Shown here: one piece after another, positions 45,746 to 56,636 of the stretch
How the letters are laid out: every line of letters starts with the position of its first letter
Numbering within the stretch: the stretch's first letter is position 1
NCBI GenBank assembly: GCA_037974335.1
Contig: CM075724.1
Coordinates: 63,080,470-63,144,469, forward strand
DNA: 64,000 nt
Direction: 5' to 3'
Source of the DNA: Prionace glauca
Lineage: Eukaryota; Chordata; Chondrichthyes; Carcharhiniformes; Carcharhinidae
Notes under the pieces: generated by a model
The model's database searches: none
What the model was told of the DNA's origin: nothing
The model's input: only the letters and a program-made list of their open reading frames with translations
Position numbers and translations under genes: made by a program

Positions 45746-46074
45746 TTCGTATTCTCTTTCGTACAGTTTGAATATGTCGTTTTTAAGAACCAACCCATAA
45801 TAAACCTGAAGGAAAAACTTTTCTGTCGGTGTTTACTGATAATAAGATTTTCCAACAAAGATCAAATTTGCACCACTAATTGTTATGCCGTGACCCTGTT
45901 TTTTTAAAAAAATGAACAAATTGTTCAGCGATCGCTTGCATTTAATTATATTGTATACTCCATTTACTTTTCTAATAATTACAGACGGAATAATGTTATT
46001 CGGCCTGAGGTGCCTATGCGTGTTTAATCGATTTTCGCACTCCAATTTTATCTCAGTAATCCGTCAAATTAGCA

Positions 46075-46255
46075 TGTGCATGTCCAAGTGCCTTTAGAAA
46101 TTCCCTCTGAAATCCAATTCCAATACTCTTTCAGGTAACGCATTCCAAACCTTAAATCTTTGTTTGAAACCAATTCTCTTCATTTCCTTTCAGGTCATCT
46201 TTCCAACTATTTTGGCATGTTTCTGTGACTTCTGGTTACTGACCCAATTGTTTTA
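46075..46255 (-). mobile_element. Old CR1-like LINE 3' fragment
   Basis: Contains TCCAAGTGCCTTTAGAAATT, AACGCATTCCAAACC and TTCTGGTTACTGACCC, the decayed reverse of the C-terminal coding end. Confidence 0.55.
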
Positions 46256-47522
46256 AACTGGAGTTGTTTAATTCGGGTCTAGATTGTTTTGATCTGGTGG
46301 CGGATTACAACATATTTCAGGCAGTCCTCATGTTCGAATTCTCAGGTATGCTATTGAAATGTAGCGGTGCAGAGAAGATTTTGACCGTTTGGTTTATGCA
46401 GCTGTCAAATGTATTTGTACAACGGGACAAGTGCGCGACGCTCCCCTGCAAAGAACAAGTTGTGGTCTATTACTTCACTTCTCCATAGCAGCAATACAAT
46501 TTTAAATATAGCTCATTGCAACATCGTGCGGTACCGCCACATATATATCAACAAGAGTCACGATCACAATCAACTACCTGCATTTTATTTCTTAGCATCC
46601 ATACCTAAATTCTTCTATCCTGAAGACAGAATGTCGGAGCCTTTCTAATGTTTTTCGAAATTATGCAACATATAAAGTTAATCGCAGACAAGATTTTGCT
46701 ATCCCTCGTCGACAAAGACGTTACATGACTTCCACGCTGTTTCTCGATAGATTGCAACACTCTTCCGCTTATCATATCGGACCCAGAAATGTTTTTTGTT
46801 GGCCAGTAAGGTAGAACTAACACACAACTGAATTTCCTGCAATTGTAAGTGCTTTGGCTGGAATGCATCTGCTTAAGGTTGCTCTTTTTACAGTACCATA
46901 GCCGATATTTTACTCCGCTCTGCTGTAGCAGACGGGGTGCTCACGGGCCTGAGTAGCAATGTACTGAATCGCGCGATTTTGCCGCCGAGAATCCACACGT
47001 GAAGGCGTTCAGGTTACAGGAAAGACTGTACCATTTTGTACTGTCATTGTAGCAGCTGTCCTCAAGACAGGCAGACATTGAATGAAGTGTTTTTTTTGTG
47101 GTCACTGACTGATTGGACGTTGATTGAACGAATGCCTTTTACGGATTCGGGTCACTGAATGGTGCATGAGGTCTTGCAGGCCACATGCAGGCGGTGTGTG
47201 GCACGTTCTGTACAGCGTATTTCATCGATGGCCCTAAGTACAATTATCATATCCGCCTGGTGGGTTTACACATAATCGCTGACCCTCTTGAGCATAACAT
47301 TGGTCATTCCTTCATCTTACAGGGAATTGTAACCTGTGAGATCCGCATCTTCCCAGTAAATTCATGAAAGATACGCACCCATGGACATTGTAAGAAATTG
47401 TGCTCTTCTGAGACACTGTAACTGGACTCTCCAACCCAATTGGTCGAGTTCGAATTGAGGTAGTGTGAATAAACTAATGATGACCTCTATGTACAGCCTT
47501 CGAGGCCATGCGGCCCATTTCC
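46256..47522. other. Unassigned region
   Basis: About 1.3 kb. Searched by eye for a C1 or transmembrane exon belonging to the 44050 remnant; none found. Confidence 0.4.
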
Positions 47523-47740
47523 TTAGAACATAGGGACATACAAAATAAGAGCAGGAATAAGCAATTCAGCCGCTGAAGCCTGTTGCGCCATTCAGTTCAA
47601 TCATAGCTGATCTTATCTCGGCCTCATTTCTCCTCCTTAATTTTATTTAGTGTTGCGTCATCCATTTCAATCTGCGCGGACGCTTTGAGTGAAGTAATTC
47701 TTCCTCATTCTTGTTTTAAATCTGCTACAACTTAACCTAC
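47523..47740 (-). mobile_element. Old CR1-like LINE 3' end
   Basis: Reads TTAGAACATAGGGACATAC, CTGTTGCGCCATTCAGTTC and AGTGAAGTAATTCTTCCTC: the 3' UTR and C-terminal coding end in reverse, strongly decayed. Confidence 0.7.
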
Positions 47741-48149
47741 AACTACGGCCTTACCTTCCAGAATGCACAATATTTTAGCACTATCCTTTGCACTATCTTT
47801 AAAATCCAGCTCAGCCAAAACCTTCCTCTTGAAATTATTCTGGTAGAAAGTATAATCCCTCCCCACCACGCCATGTTCAGCCATCCCTCCATCCATTTCC
47901 TCCCCCACCAGCCTCTCCCACACCCGCCCCCAGCACCGTCACCGTTCAGCAGCATTTGTGTTGCTGCCGCTAATGCTCGATTGCAACGAATCGTAAACTT
48001 AGGGAATGCCAATGGTTATGGTGCATTTAGATTTAAAAGAAACAATTTATGAAGCTCTGTTTGTTAAACTATTAAAACTGGAGATCGTGGGATGGTCATT
48101 TTAAAAAAGCTTCACCTGAAGATTTATCAATGGACAGTAAAAAGATGTT
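47741..48149. other. Unassigned region
   Basis: Overlapping minus ORFs at 47732-48012 have no recognisable motif. Confidence 0.35.
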
Positions 48150-48344
48150 ATGCATATATTGGTTACTTTGGGTTGGTAAGCTATAAGGAACATTGCACCA
48201 CAAGAGCCAGCACATGATCTGAACTATTTATAAAGCATGCTAGCGACACATAGGATAGGACTCAATGTAAACGATCCAATTTTACAGGCGATGCAGCTGC
48301 ATGACAAAGCAAGTTGTGAAGAGGATGCTAAATTGGAAAACTGA

Positions 48345-50912
48345 AATGGATGCAGGAAAGGCATGTGCCTGTTAGGAGGAAGGATGGGAAAGGTAGGATT
48401 AGAGAGCCGTGGATTACTAGAGATACTGAGGACCTGGTCAGGAAGAAACGAGAGGCGTATGTTAGTCTCAGCAACTGGAAACGGAGACAGTGTTGGAGGA
48501 GTGCAGAGAGAGTAGGAGGGATCTCAACAGGGGAGTTAGGAGGGCAAAAAGCGGGCATGAAATGGCTTTGGCTGGTAGGATTAAGGAAAATCCAAAGGCG
48601 TTTTACTCCTATGTTAGGAAGAAAAAGGTGGCTTGGGGAAAAATCGGTCCCCCCAGGGACAGACGTGGCGAATTGTGCTTAGAGACAGAGGGAATGGGGG
48701 AGATCCTGAATGAATACTTTGAACAAAGAACAACCCAGCACGGGAAACAGGCCCTTCGGCCCAACGAAGGTCGGTATTCAAGAAGGAGAGGGGCTTGATG
48801 TCTGGTACGGTCTTCGAGGGGGCGGTAGACCAATTGAAGGAACTATCGATTACGAGGGAAGAACTGTTAAGGCTTTTAGGTAGCATTAAAACTGATAAAT
48901 CTCCGGGGCCTGATGGCATTTAACCTAGCCTGCTTAGGAAGGCGAGAGATGAAATTGCTGGGGCTCTGACGCAAATCTTCGTCTCTTCTTTGGACACAGG
49001 TGAGGTCCCAGAGGACTGGAGGATAGCGAACGTAGTACCGTTGTTTAAAAAGGGTAGGAGGGATAACCCAGGTAACTATAGGCCGGTGAGTTTGACGTCA
49101 GTGGTAGGCAAGTTGATGGAGAGGATGCCTAGGGATAGGATATATGAGCACTTAGACCGTTGCAATCTGATTAAGGATAGGCAGCATGGCTTTTAAAGGG
49201 GAAGTCTTGCCTTACGAATCTGGTAGAATTTTTTGAGGAGGTGATAAAAACGGTCGACGAAGGACGAGCAGTTGATGTCGTCTATATGGATTTCAGTAAG
49301 GCGTTTGACAAAGTCCCTCAGGATAGGTTGGTAGAAAAGATTAAGGCTCGTGGAATACAAGGCCAAGTATCTAGATGGTTTGTGAATTGCCTTGCTAAGA
49401 GGAGGCAAAGAGTAGTAGTGGAGGGGTCCTTTTCTAGCTGGAGATCTGTCAGTAGTGGTGTGCTGCAGGGCTCAGTACTGAGACCTCTTCTCTTTGTAGT
49501 ATATATAAATGACTTGGAAGAGGGAGTAAGTGGTGTGATCAGCAAATTTGCAGATGACACTAAGATGGCTGGATTGCGGGCAGTGAGGAGCAGTATCTGG
49601 CAATACAACGGGATATTGATAGGCTGGTATATTAGGCAGACATATGGCAACTGCAGTTTCATCCTGATAAATGTGAGGCGATGCATTTTGGCCGGAATAA
49701 TGTAGGGGGGAGTTATATGATAAAGGGCAAGCCTATAAAGAGTATAGAAATGCAGCGAGACCTGGGGCTGCAATTGCACATGTCTTTGAAGGTGGCAGTA
49801 CAAGTGGAGAAGGTTGTGGAGAAAACCTATGGTATGTTAGCCTTTATAGGAAGGGGTACAGAGTATAAGGGCTGGAGTCTCATGTTGCAGTTGTATAGAA
49901 TGTTGGTTAGGCCGCATTTAGAGTACTGCGTCCAGTTCTGGTCACCTTACTACCGGAAGACGTGGAGACTCTGGAGAGAGATCAGAGGAGGTTTACCAGG
50001 ATGTTGCCTGGTATGGAAGGACTGGGTTATGAGGAAAGATTGAGCGAATGGGGCTGATTTCCTTTGAAAGATGTCGACTGAGGGGGGATCTAATAGAGGT
50101 ATATAAAATTATGAGGGGTATAGACAGAGTAAAGCTATTTCCTATGAGAGAGACACACAGGACGAGGGGCACGGGCTTAAGGTGAGGGGGAGAGGTATAA
50201 CACAGATATTAGAGGGAGGTTTTTCACACAGAGGGTAGTGGGGGTATGGAATGCTCTGCCATGTAAGGTGGTGGAGGAAGGCACGCAGGAGTTGTTTAAG
50301 AGTAACTAAGACAGGCACATGAGTTGGTTGGAGATGGGAGGATATAGGAGATTGTTTTAAATAAGATTCATTCGCATTGGGACGTCCCTGGTAATGTAAA
50401 AGGATGTGGTATGATAATAATGTTTTTCTCTTTTAATTCACAGGTTTTAAGTCGGTCCGCCTTGTTGTCCAACGAGAGGCATACACGCAATGGGTCGTAC
50501 TTGGGCTGCTCTTGAATGTTCGGGAGTAGCTTAGTTCTTCATGTCGTTAGTGTGTGCTTAAACTGGACCAGATGCTGGGCAACACGACAACTCAGTGACG
50601 ATCACTGTTTGCTGTGCAGACGCATGGATTTGGGCCAGAGTCTGGGGGAGTTTCCCCGTGCATTTTCCCCGTGCTTGCGTGGGTTATCTCCGGGTGCTCT
50701 GGTTTCCTCCCATACCCCAAAGATGTGCTGTTAGCTGATTGGATAAATTGTCCCTAAATTAGTTTCCCTCAATGTGCAATGCCTTAAACAATAGATAAGG
50801 GTCTTGGGTGGAGGGGAGGGGGGGGGGGGGTGGACACTTGTAATGTTAAAATGGCGGCGCGGCCTCGTTGGGCCGAAGGGCCTGTTTCCCGGGCTGTTTT
50901 TGTTCTTTGTTC
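48345..50912 (+). mobile_element. CR1-like LINE family B, copy B2
   Basis: 2.5 kb, inserted in duplication copy 2. Reads linker (REPWITRDTEDLVRKKREAYV), RT start (NPKAFYSYVRKKKVAWGKIG), SLDTGEVPEDWRIANVVPLF, YMDFSKAFDKVPQDRLVEKI, ISKFADDTKM, MLAFIGRGTEYKGWSLML and the C-terminus, with several frameshifts and stops (for example after RQHGF at 49196). The 3' UTR has the SINE-like body (CCGGGTGCTCTGGTTTCCTC at about 50690), a G-run at 50818-50830 and a TTCTTTG tail at 50895-50912. A 50-bp foreign piece lies at 48724-48772. Confidence 0.9.
48724..48772 (-). mobile_element. Ultra-short LINE/SINE 3' end inserted in B2
   Basis: AAAGAACAACCCAGCACGGG followed by AAACAGGCCCTTCGGCCCAA is the reverse complement of the family B 3' terminus. 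It interrupts the B2 frame right after NEYFEQ. At about 50 bp it is an extreme 5' truncation. Confidence 0.8.
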
Positions 50913-51289
50913 TTTGTAAAGGAATATAAACTGAAATGCGCGGTAAATAAAAATGGCAGATGGAATATAAGGTGAGGGAAAGCAAAGTTATCCAATTTGG
51001 AATTAAGAATATGAAAAGCAGAAAATGTTATTAACAGCGAGACAATAATTAATGTATATATTCAAAGAGAGTTGGGTATCCTTGATCATGAATCTCAGAA
51101 TCTTAAGATGCAAGTCCATAATTGCACGATACCATGCTAGCCCTTTTGCAAATGGATTGAAGTACAACAATAACAGTTTCCTACTATTATAATTGCCCTT
51201 TTGACACAAATCTGCTATCCCTGAAAGACTGTGTGCAATTTCTATCTTCCTATCGATGCTTAGCTTAGATGGGCTGGAACAGAGTTAAT

Positions 51290-51640
51290 GAACTGATTCA
51301 TGTGATGAGGGTGTTGTCCTACGAGAGAGAAAATAATAGACTAGGCCTACATTCTACCTAAATGAGAAGAGTAAGTGGATTGCATATTGCAATTTACAAA
51401 TTATTAAGGAGATCACAGAGTGGACACATTTTAACTACTTGAAAGATGCTTCCCATTACTGCAGAATACAAAACTAAGAGTTATAGACTCAGGATAAATG
51501 GCCAGTCATTTAGGACTGAGTTGACAAGAAGTATCATGACTCCAAGATTGCGTTAATTTATGCCTCAAGAATAGGGAACCATTTTCCGAACGAGCGCAGT
51601 ATCAGTCTAAATGTGTGCTGTTATTTTAAATGAACAAGTT
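51290..51640 (+). mobile_element. Old CR1-like LINE C-terminal fragment, plus
   Basis: Decayed order of cues: CCTACGAGAGAGAAAATAAT (YEERLN), CTAGGCCTACATTCTACC (LGLYSL), TTAGGACTGAGTTGACAAG (FRTELRR). No open frame. Confidence 0.55.
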
Positions 51641-52204
51641 GGCTTACCAAAGGCTAAACATACTGTGCAGTTCTTAATGAAGAGCAAGTTCTTGAATTCA
51701 CTTTTATGTATCAACAATTGACGCTGGGCAACATGTTTTTGTCGAGTTAGTGAATGATGAATGTATAGAATCAGGCTATTTCAGTAAACGAATTTCCCAA
51801 ATCCTTTGATCTCAGAAGCTGTGAATAATTGATTGATTTTTTTTGTTAAACACCCAGAAATATTTTCTGAACCATGTGCTTCAGAAGAAATCTCTTACCA
51901 CATGATCTGTCAGAACAATGTGCCTGGGATTATGGGAATTTATTCCCTTAGAGCATTGCGAATCTTTGGAATATTCAACCCCCGAGAGCAGTGGAGGCTA
52001 AGTCATTGAATTACTGAATTGGACAAATTTCGACCTATCGGGGAGACAATGGTCGTGGAACAATGTTAAGAACGTGGAGTTGAGGGCAAGGTCCATGGCC
52101 TTATTGCATGAAGCAGCAACAGAATTGCACATAGCTACAATGTATAACCTGATGTATTGGCACTTCAGACCACTGAATAATTCCCTGGATGCTAATCAAC
52201 GGTT
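51641..52204. other. Unassigned region in duplication copy 2
   Basis: No feature recognised. Confidence 0.4.
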
Positions 52205-52914
52205 AGTGAAGGCAATTGAAGTAACTCTTGTTACAACCCCCCGTTTTTAAAATCAAAACTTCAATGGTTCTTGCCTGCGTGGTTGCAACACGTAACTCAG
52301 TCAAACACAATTGAACAAAATGGATAACACAATAACAGTAAAATCTCAAAATTGCTGTGAGGCCAAACATGTCTCCTTCGCACTGCCGATATTACTTTCA
52401 AATCTGCTGCCATTTATTGTCTAGAAAGATGATTCGGAGTTTTTTTTAAAAATCGGCACATTACAGAAGCAAATTACGGAATTTACATTAATTTTATGAT
52501 TATTTAATAGGTTGTATACTTGAGTTATTCCCGTGAGGAAAAATAATGAATTTCAGCCATGTTGACCCCCACAATCGAAAGCCTACCGTCACAAAAGCAG
52601 CATTTCGAGCCCAAAGACGTCCAAGACCAGATGTGCAGGTTGATGATAACATAAAAGAAGCACCTTGGGAAAGCAGGGTGAGCACAGAAAATATCAAAGT
52701 CAGGATCAAATATCAAACAACGAAAAGCAATACATTTAAATATGCTACTCTCTTTAAAAGATTGAAATTATTTCGACATAAAACTTTACTGTCTGGCAGA
52801 CCCTCATCAAGTACCAACAGGAAAGTGTATTTTGCCAACAACGATTATAATTGCAGTAAATGTTGCCATTCTGTAATCATTTAAGATCACACGACATCTG
52901 AATTAATTCCTTCT

Positions 52915-53215
52915 GGTCCATAGGGACTTGGAAAGATAGGGACGTAAGAAATAAGAGTATGAATAGGCCATGCGGTCCTTCAATGCTTCTCTTGCATATA
53001 ATTACATCTTTGTTCATCGGCTACTTCAACGTCTTTTTCCAGCAATAACCCCACATCCCTAGATAGCTTTAACAAGTAGAAATCCATCGATGCCTGTTTT
53101 GAACATTCTCAATGACTGCGCATCAATTGCTCTCTGCGAGAAAGAATTCTTAAGATTTACCACCCTCTGTGTGAAGAAATTCTTGCTCACCTCATTCTAC
53201 AATGACTCCCTATTC
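52915..53215 (-). mobile_element. Old CR1-like LINE 3' end (copy 2 counterpart)
   Basis: GACGTAAGAAATAAGAGTATG and AATAGGCCATGCGGTCCTTC at the left, TTTACCACCCTCTGTGTGAAG at the right. Counterpart of 36085-36600, without the repeat inserted there. Confidence 0.65.
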
Positions 53216-54173
53216 TGAATCTACTTTATTTTACTGTTAATATTGTTCGTGATAGTGCTTCAATTAAAAAAAAATGTGCATTTGCGTTGAAACCATTTTT
53301 TATTTCATAGTGCATACAACATATTTGAGAATGACGGGAGCAGCCTGCAACGCAGCGAATCTGGAGCAATTAAACAAATATTGTATGCACTTTATTACTG
53401 TCACCTTACATATTAGTTTCTACGCAATTTTATTCTTTCAGTAAAGCTTCGCCCTCCCTCAAGTTGTTTAGGTACTGCACTGGTTAAACCATTACAATTA
53501 CTAATTATTAACTAAATCTAATGGATTGGTACAGGGAAAGATTTGTTCCGTTGATCTTTATTACTCTTTCTCAACACTCTTTACTCCAAGGTTGAGCGTC
53601 CACGTTAAGCTCATCTCCATCTCGTGACAGCTCATATGCCATCTTGTATCATTTGCTTTGTGGCACCTCGGTCTCGGGCCTTCACTGCAGGTGTCTCAGT
53701 GGAACGCACTGGCTTAAACTATTTCATGTCAAATTTGTGCAATCTTAAAATGGAATAACTGTTGAAAAATGAAGGAAGAATTTTCATATTTAGCCCAACT
53801 TGCGGAAAACTTTGTACAAATTCTGACACAATCAACTAATTAAAATGCCATATGACATTTACATATTGAACTGAACTCAATGATGAGAAGTATCCCAGAT
53901 CTTCACTGTATTTTGGTGCAAGGGATGAATTCCAAATGGGTTTACAATTTGCAAGTACATCTGCAAAGTGAACAAAAACTGGACATTAGAAAATAAGCTC
54001 TTCGTAAAATTGCAAATTACAACGAAATATTTCAACAATGCAAATTTATAGAGCAATGTGCCGGCTAGAAACTCATTACTGAAAACCAAACAGCATCATA
54101 TTTCACTACTTTTGTTAGACGAGGATTTCTGTTATTTTGATTTGAATGTAGCAACATTAGGAAGAGAATTTGA
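53216..54173. other. Duplicated sequence, no gene recognised
   Basis: Counterpart of 36601-37899. No exon-like ORF in common between the two copies, which argues against a hidden gene. Confidence 0.5.
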
Positions 54174-54870
54174 TTTTTGACTTGATTTGAATTATTATTG
54201 TCACATGTATTAGTATACAGTATAAACTATTATTACTTGCCATTATATAGACAAAACATATCGTACATATCGATGGAAAGTGCAGCATATATTGTTGCAG
54301 TCAGACCTACGGTGTAAAGAATTATCAACTCAATGCGAGGCAAATCCATTCAAAAGTCTGATGGCAGCAGGGAAGAAGCTGCTTTTGAATCGGTTGGTAC
54401 CCGATTTCAGACTTTTGTATCTTTTCTCGATGGAAGATGGTGGAAGACAGTCCAGTCTGTCCGGGGTGCGTGGGATTCTTGATTCTGCCGGCTGCTTTTC
54501 CGAGGCAACGGGAAGCGTTGACAAACGAAGGCCAGAAGGCTAGAATCCTGCAGCGAATAACTCGCCTACCGATAATCCAAAGCGTGTTCATCATCACAAG
54601 GTACAAGTCAGGAATGTGATGCAATAATCACCACTTGCCTAATGCGTGCATCATGTCAATGGATAGGAGGCTGGTTTGAGCGATGGACTGGGCTTCATTC
54701 ACGATCCTTTGTAGTTTGTTGTAGTCTTGGACAAGGCCGGAGCCATACCAAGCGGTGATACAACCAAAAAGAATGCTATGTATGGTGCATCTGTAGAAGT
54801 TGGTGGGAGTTGTAGCGAATATGCCAACTTGTACAATAAACAGTTGCATTCATCTCATAGAGCCTGTTTC
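54174..54870 (-). mobile_element. L2-type LINE 3' end
   Basis: The minus frame reads FYRCTIHSILFGCITAWYG, LQRIVNEAQSIAQTSL, then LYLVMMNTLWIIGRR-like and the 3' UTR, with the ACATGTGACAATAATAATTC end near 54200. The C-terminal motif C-x-x-x-W-Y-G is typical of L2 RTs. Inserted in duplication copy 2. Confidence 0.85.
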
Positions 54871-54959
54871 AGTGATAGCGCGATGTTTTCCAATGTGATT
54901 AAAACCACTGCGCTGGGGAAATTAAATATTAAATCATGTTTACCGTCCTTTCTGCTTAC

Positions 54960-55548
54960 ATTTCTTATCAGGAAGATTCTGCTGCTTTTACTGTGTGCAG
55001 TTTTGGGCGCCGCACCTGTGCAAAGATATTTTGGCCTTGGAGGGAGTGCAGAGGAGGTTTACTAGGCTGATACCGGAGTTGACGGGGTTGAGCTATGAGG
55101 AGAGGCTGAATGAACTAGGCTTGTACTCGTTGGAGTTTAGAAGCATGAGGGGAGATCTCATTGAGACGTATAAGATGATTAATGGGATGGATAGGATAGA
55201 GGTGGAGAGACTCTTCCCGCTCAAAAAAGACAGTAGGACTAGGGGCACAGCCTCAAGATAAAGAGGAGGCGTTTTAGAACGGAGTTGAGGAGGAACTTCT
55301 TCACTCAAAGGGTGGTGAATCTCTGGAATTCTCTACCCGTTGAAGTGGTGGAGGCTGCCTCGCTAAATATTTTCAAGAAGCGGGTTGATGGGTTTTTGAT
55401 AAGAGAGGGGATTAAGGGTTATGGGGAGAGGGCCGGAATATGGAACTGAGCCACGATAGATCAACCATGATCTTATTGAATGGCGGGGCAGGCTCGAAGG
55501 GCCAGATGGCCTACTCCTGCTCCTATTTCTTATTTTCTTATGTTCTTA
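54960..55548 (+). mobile_element. CR1-like LINE family A 3' end, copy A8
   Basis: 5'-truncated, from [20 protein letters not shown] through [19 protein letters not shown] and SLPVEVVEAASLNIF to the 3' UTR and CTTATGTTCTTA tail. A frameshift follows DSRTRG. Young by similarity to A1-A4. Confidence 0.92.
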
Positions 55549-56438
55549 GAACAAGTGTTAATATTAAGTAATTTGGCAACATTCACTGCAAAAATATGCC
55601 ATGTATCATAAACCATGACCATGGATAAATGTGCCGTACGTCAAAGCACCCTGCATTGGTACGAGGAGGAAGCATGATCGTAAGAGAAAACATACTTATG
55701 GTCTCGCCTCTCCGACTGTGCAACAGATAAGGCTCAAAATTATTGTTTTCTGAACAAAGAGTAGCTCTAAATGCAGGTGGCTATCGTTTGTTTTTACCGC
55801 CAGACTCATAGTAATCCCATTGCATTGTTAATAGAAGCCCAGTTGTGAAACAAATAAATAAATTTTAAAAACTCCATCCAACTAATGCTAGACGGCATCA
55901 CAGGAGGCAAATCTAATAAACTGAAATCAATTTAAAACTTAAAATGGCATTAAAAGAAACACCATTTACTAACAAATTGCTTTGTGGATGTGATGAATAT
56001 GAAAACTGGCGTAAACCCACCCATGACGCTTTGGGTTGCAGTAAAAATCCACTATTGTTGTCGTCGACGCATTGGAATGAGGAATGGGGAGATGATCAGG
56101 ATTATTAATCAGAATTGTTATTCCAGTGATGTTTCTACACGTTGATTGAGGTCTCGATCACACCCGACCCTAAGTACTCAGGACTAAAGATTTGCACATT
56201 TTGTGCTCCGACAGGAAGTAGAATGCCTTTGATGAAGTGCGGCAGGGCCACTTGCACCCTGAATCATTATTTTAGGGGTTGAATGAAGCGTCGATATACT
56301 TGAGTTGACAAAGAAAATTATCGGAACGAAGTTTCCAGGAAGTATCTGAAAAACATTACTCTTCAAGAGACAGCTTTTCGGCTGGTATTCAGGTCAGCTT
56401 CCACTTCGCAGGCAGGCGCAGAGAAATGTAAACGTATC
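55549..56438. other. Upstream flank of gene 2
   Basis: No gene recognised. The first 60 bases match 39530-39595. From 56084 on it matches the flank of the V remnant (TTAATCAGAATTGTTATTCC here and a close form at 43560). Confidence 0.5.
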
Positions 56439-56505
56439 CAATACGCTGTTTTAGTCATGTGATCTCTCGTGTCGTGGTCACGTGTTTCATATATTTAACC
56501 ATAAA
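56439..56505 (+). promoter_or_regulatory. Putative promoter of gene 2
   Basis: About 100 bp upstream of the leader ATG. Contains the block shared with 43909-43950 (CATGTGAT, CTCGTGTC, TGGTCAC). An E-box CACGTG at 56479-56484 is not kept in the remnant. A TATA-like CATATATTTAA lies at 56489-56500. Function is inferred from position and conservation only. Confidence 0.5.
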
Positions 56506-56581
56506 ATCTATTTGTTACGCAAGCTAATGTGAATATCTTTCTCATTGTCAGCAAAGAGACAAGTAACGCACTATTTGCAAT

Positions 56582-56636
56582 ATGTCGATACAAGTTACAG
56601 TTCACTACATGGCTCTTCTGGGCGTGTTTTGGTCAG
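56582..56636 (+). CDS. Gene 2 exon 1: signal peptide
   Basis: 55 bp from ATG: MSIQVTVHYMALLGVFWSG, phase 1, donor GTACAT. The same length as the gene 1 leader and clearly homologous to the leader part of the 44050 remnant. Confidence 0.85.

Noticed and set aside
47732-48012. Overlapping minus-strand ORFs
   Set aside because: Tryptophan- and glycine-rich by chance of GC composition; no family resemblance and no counterpart.
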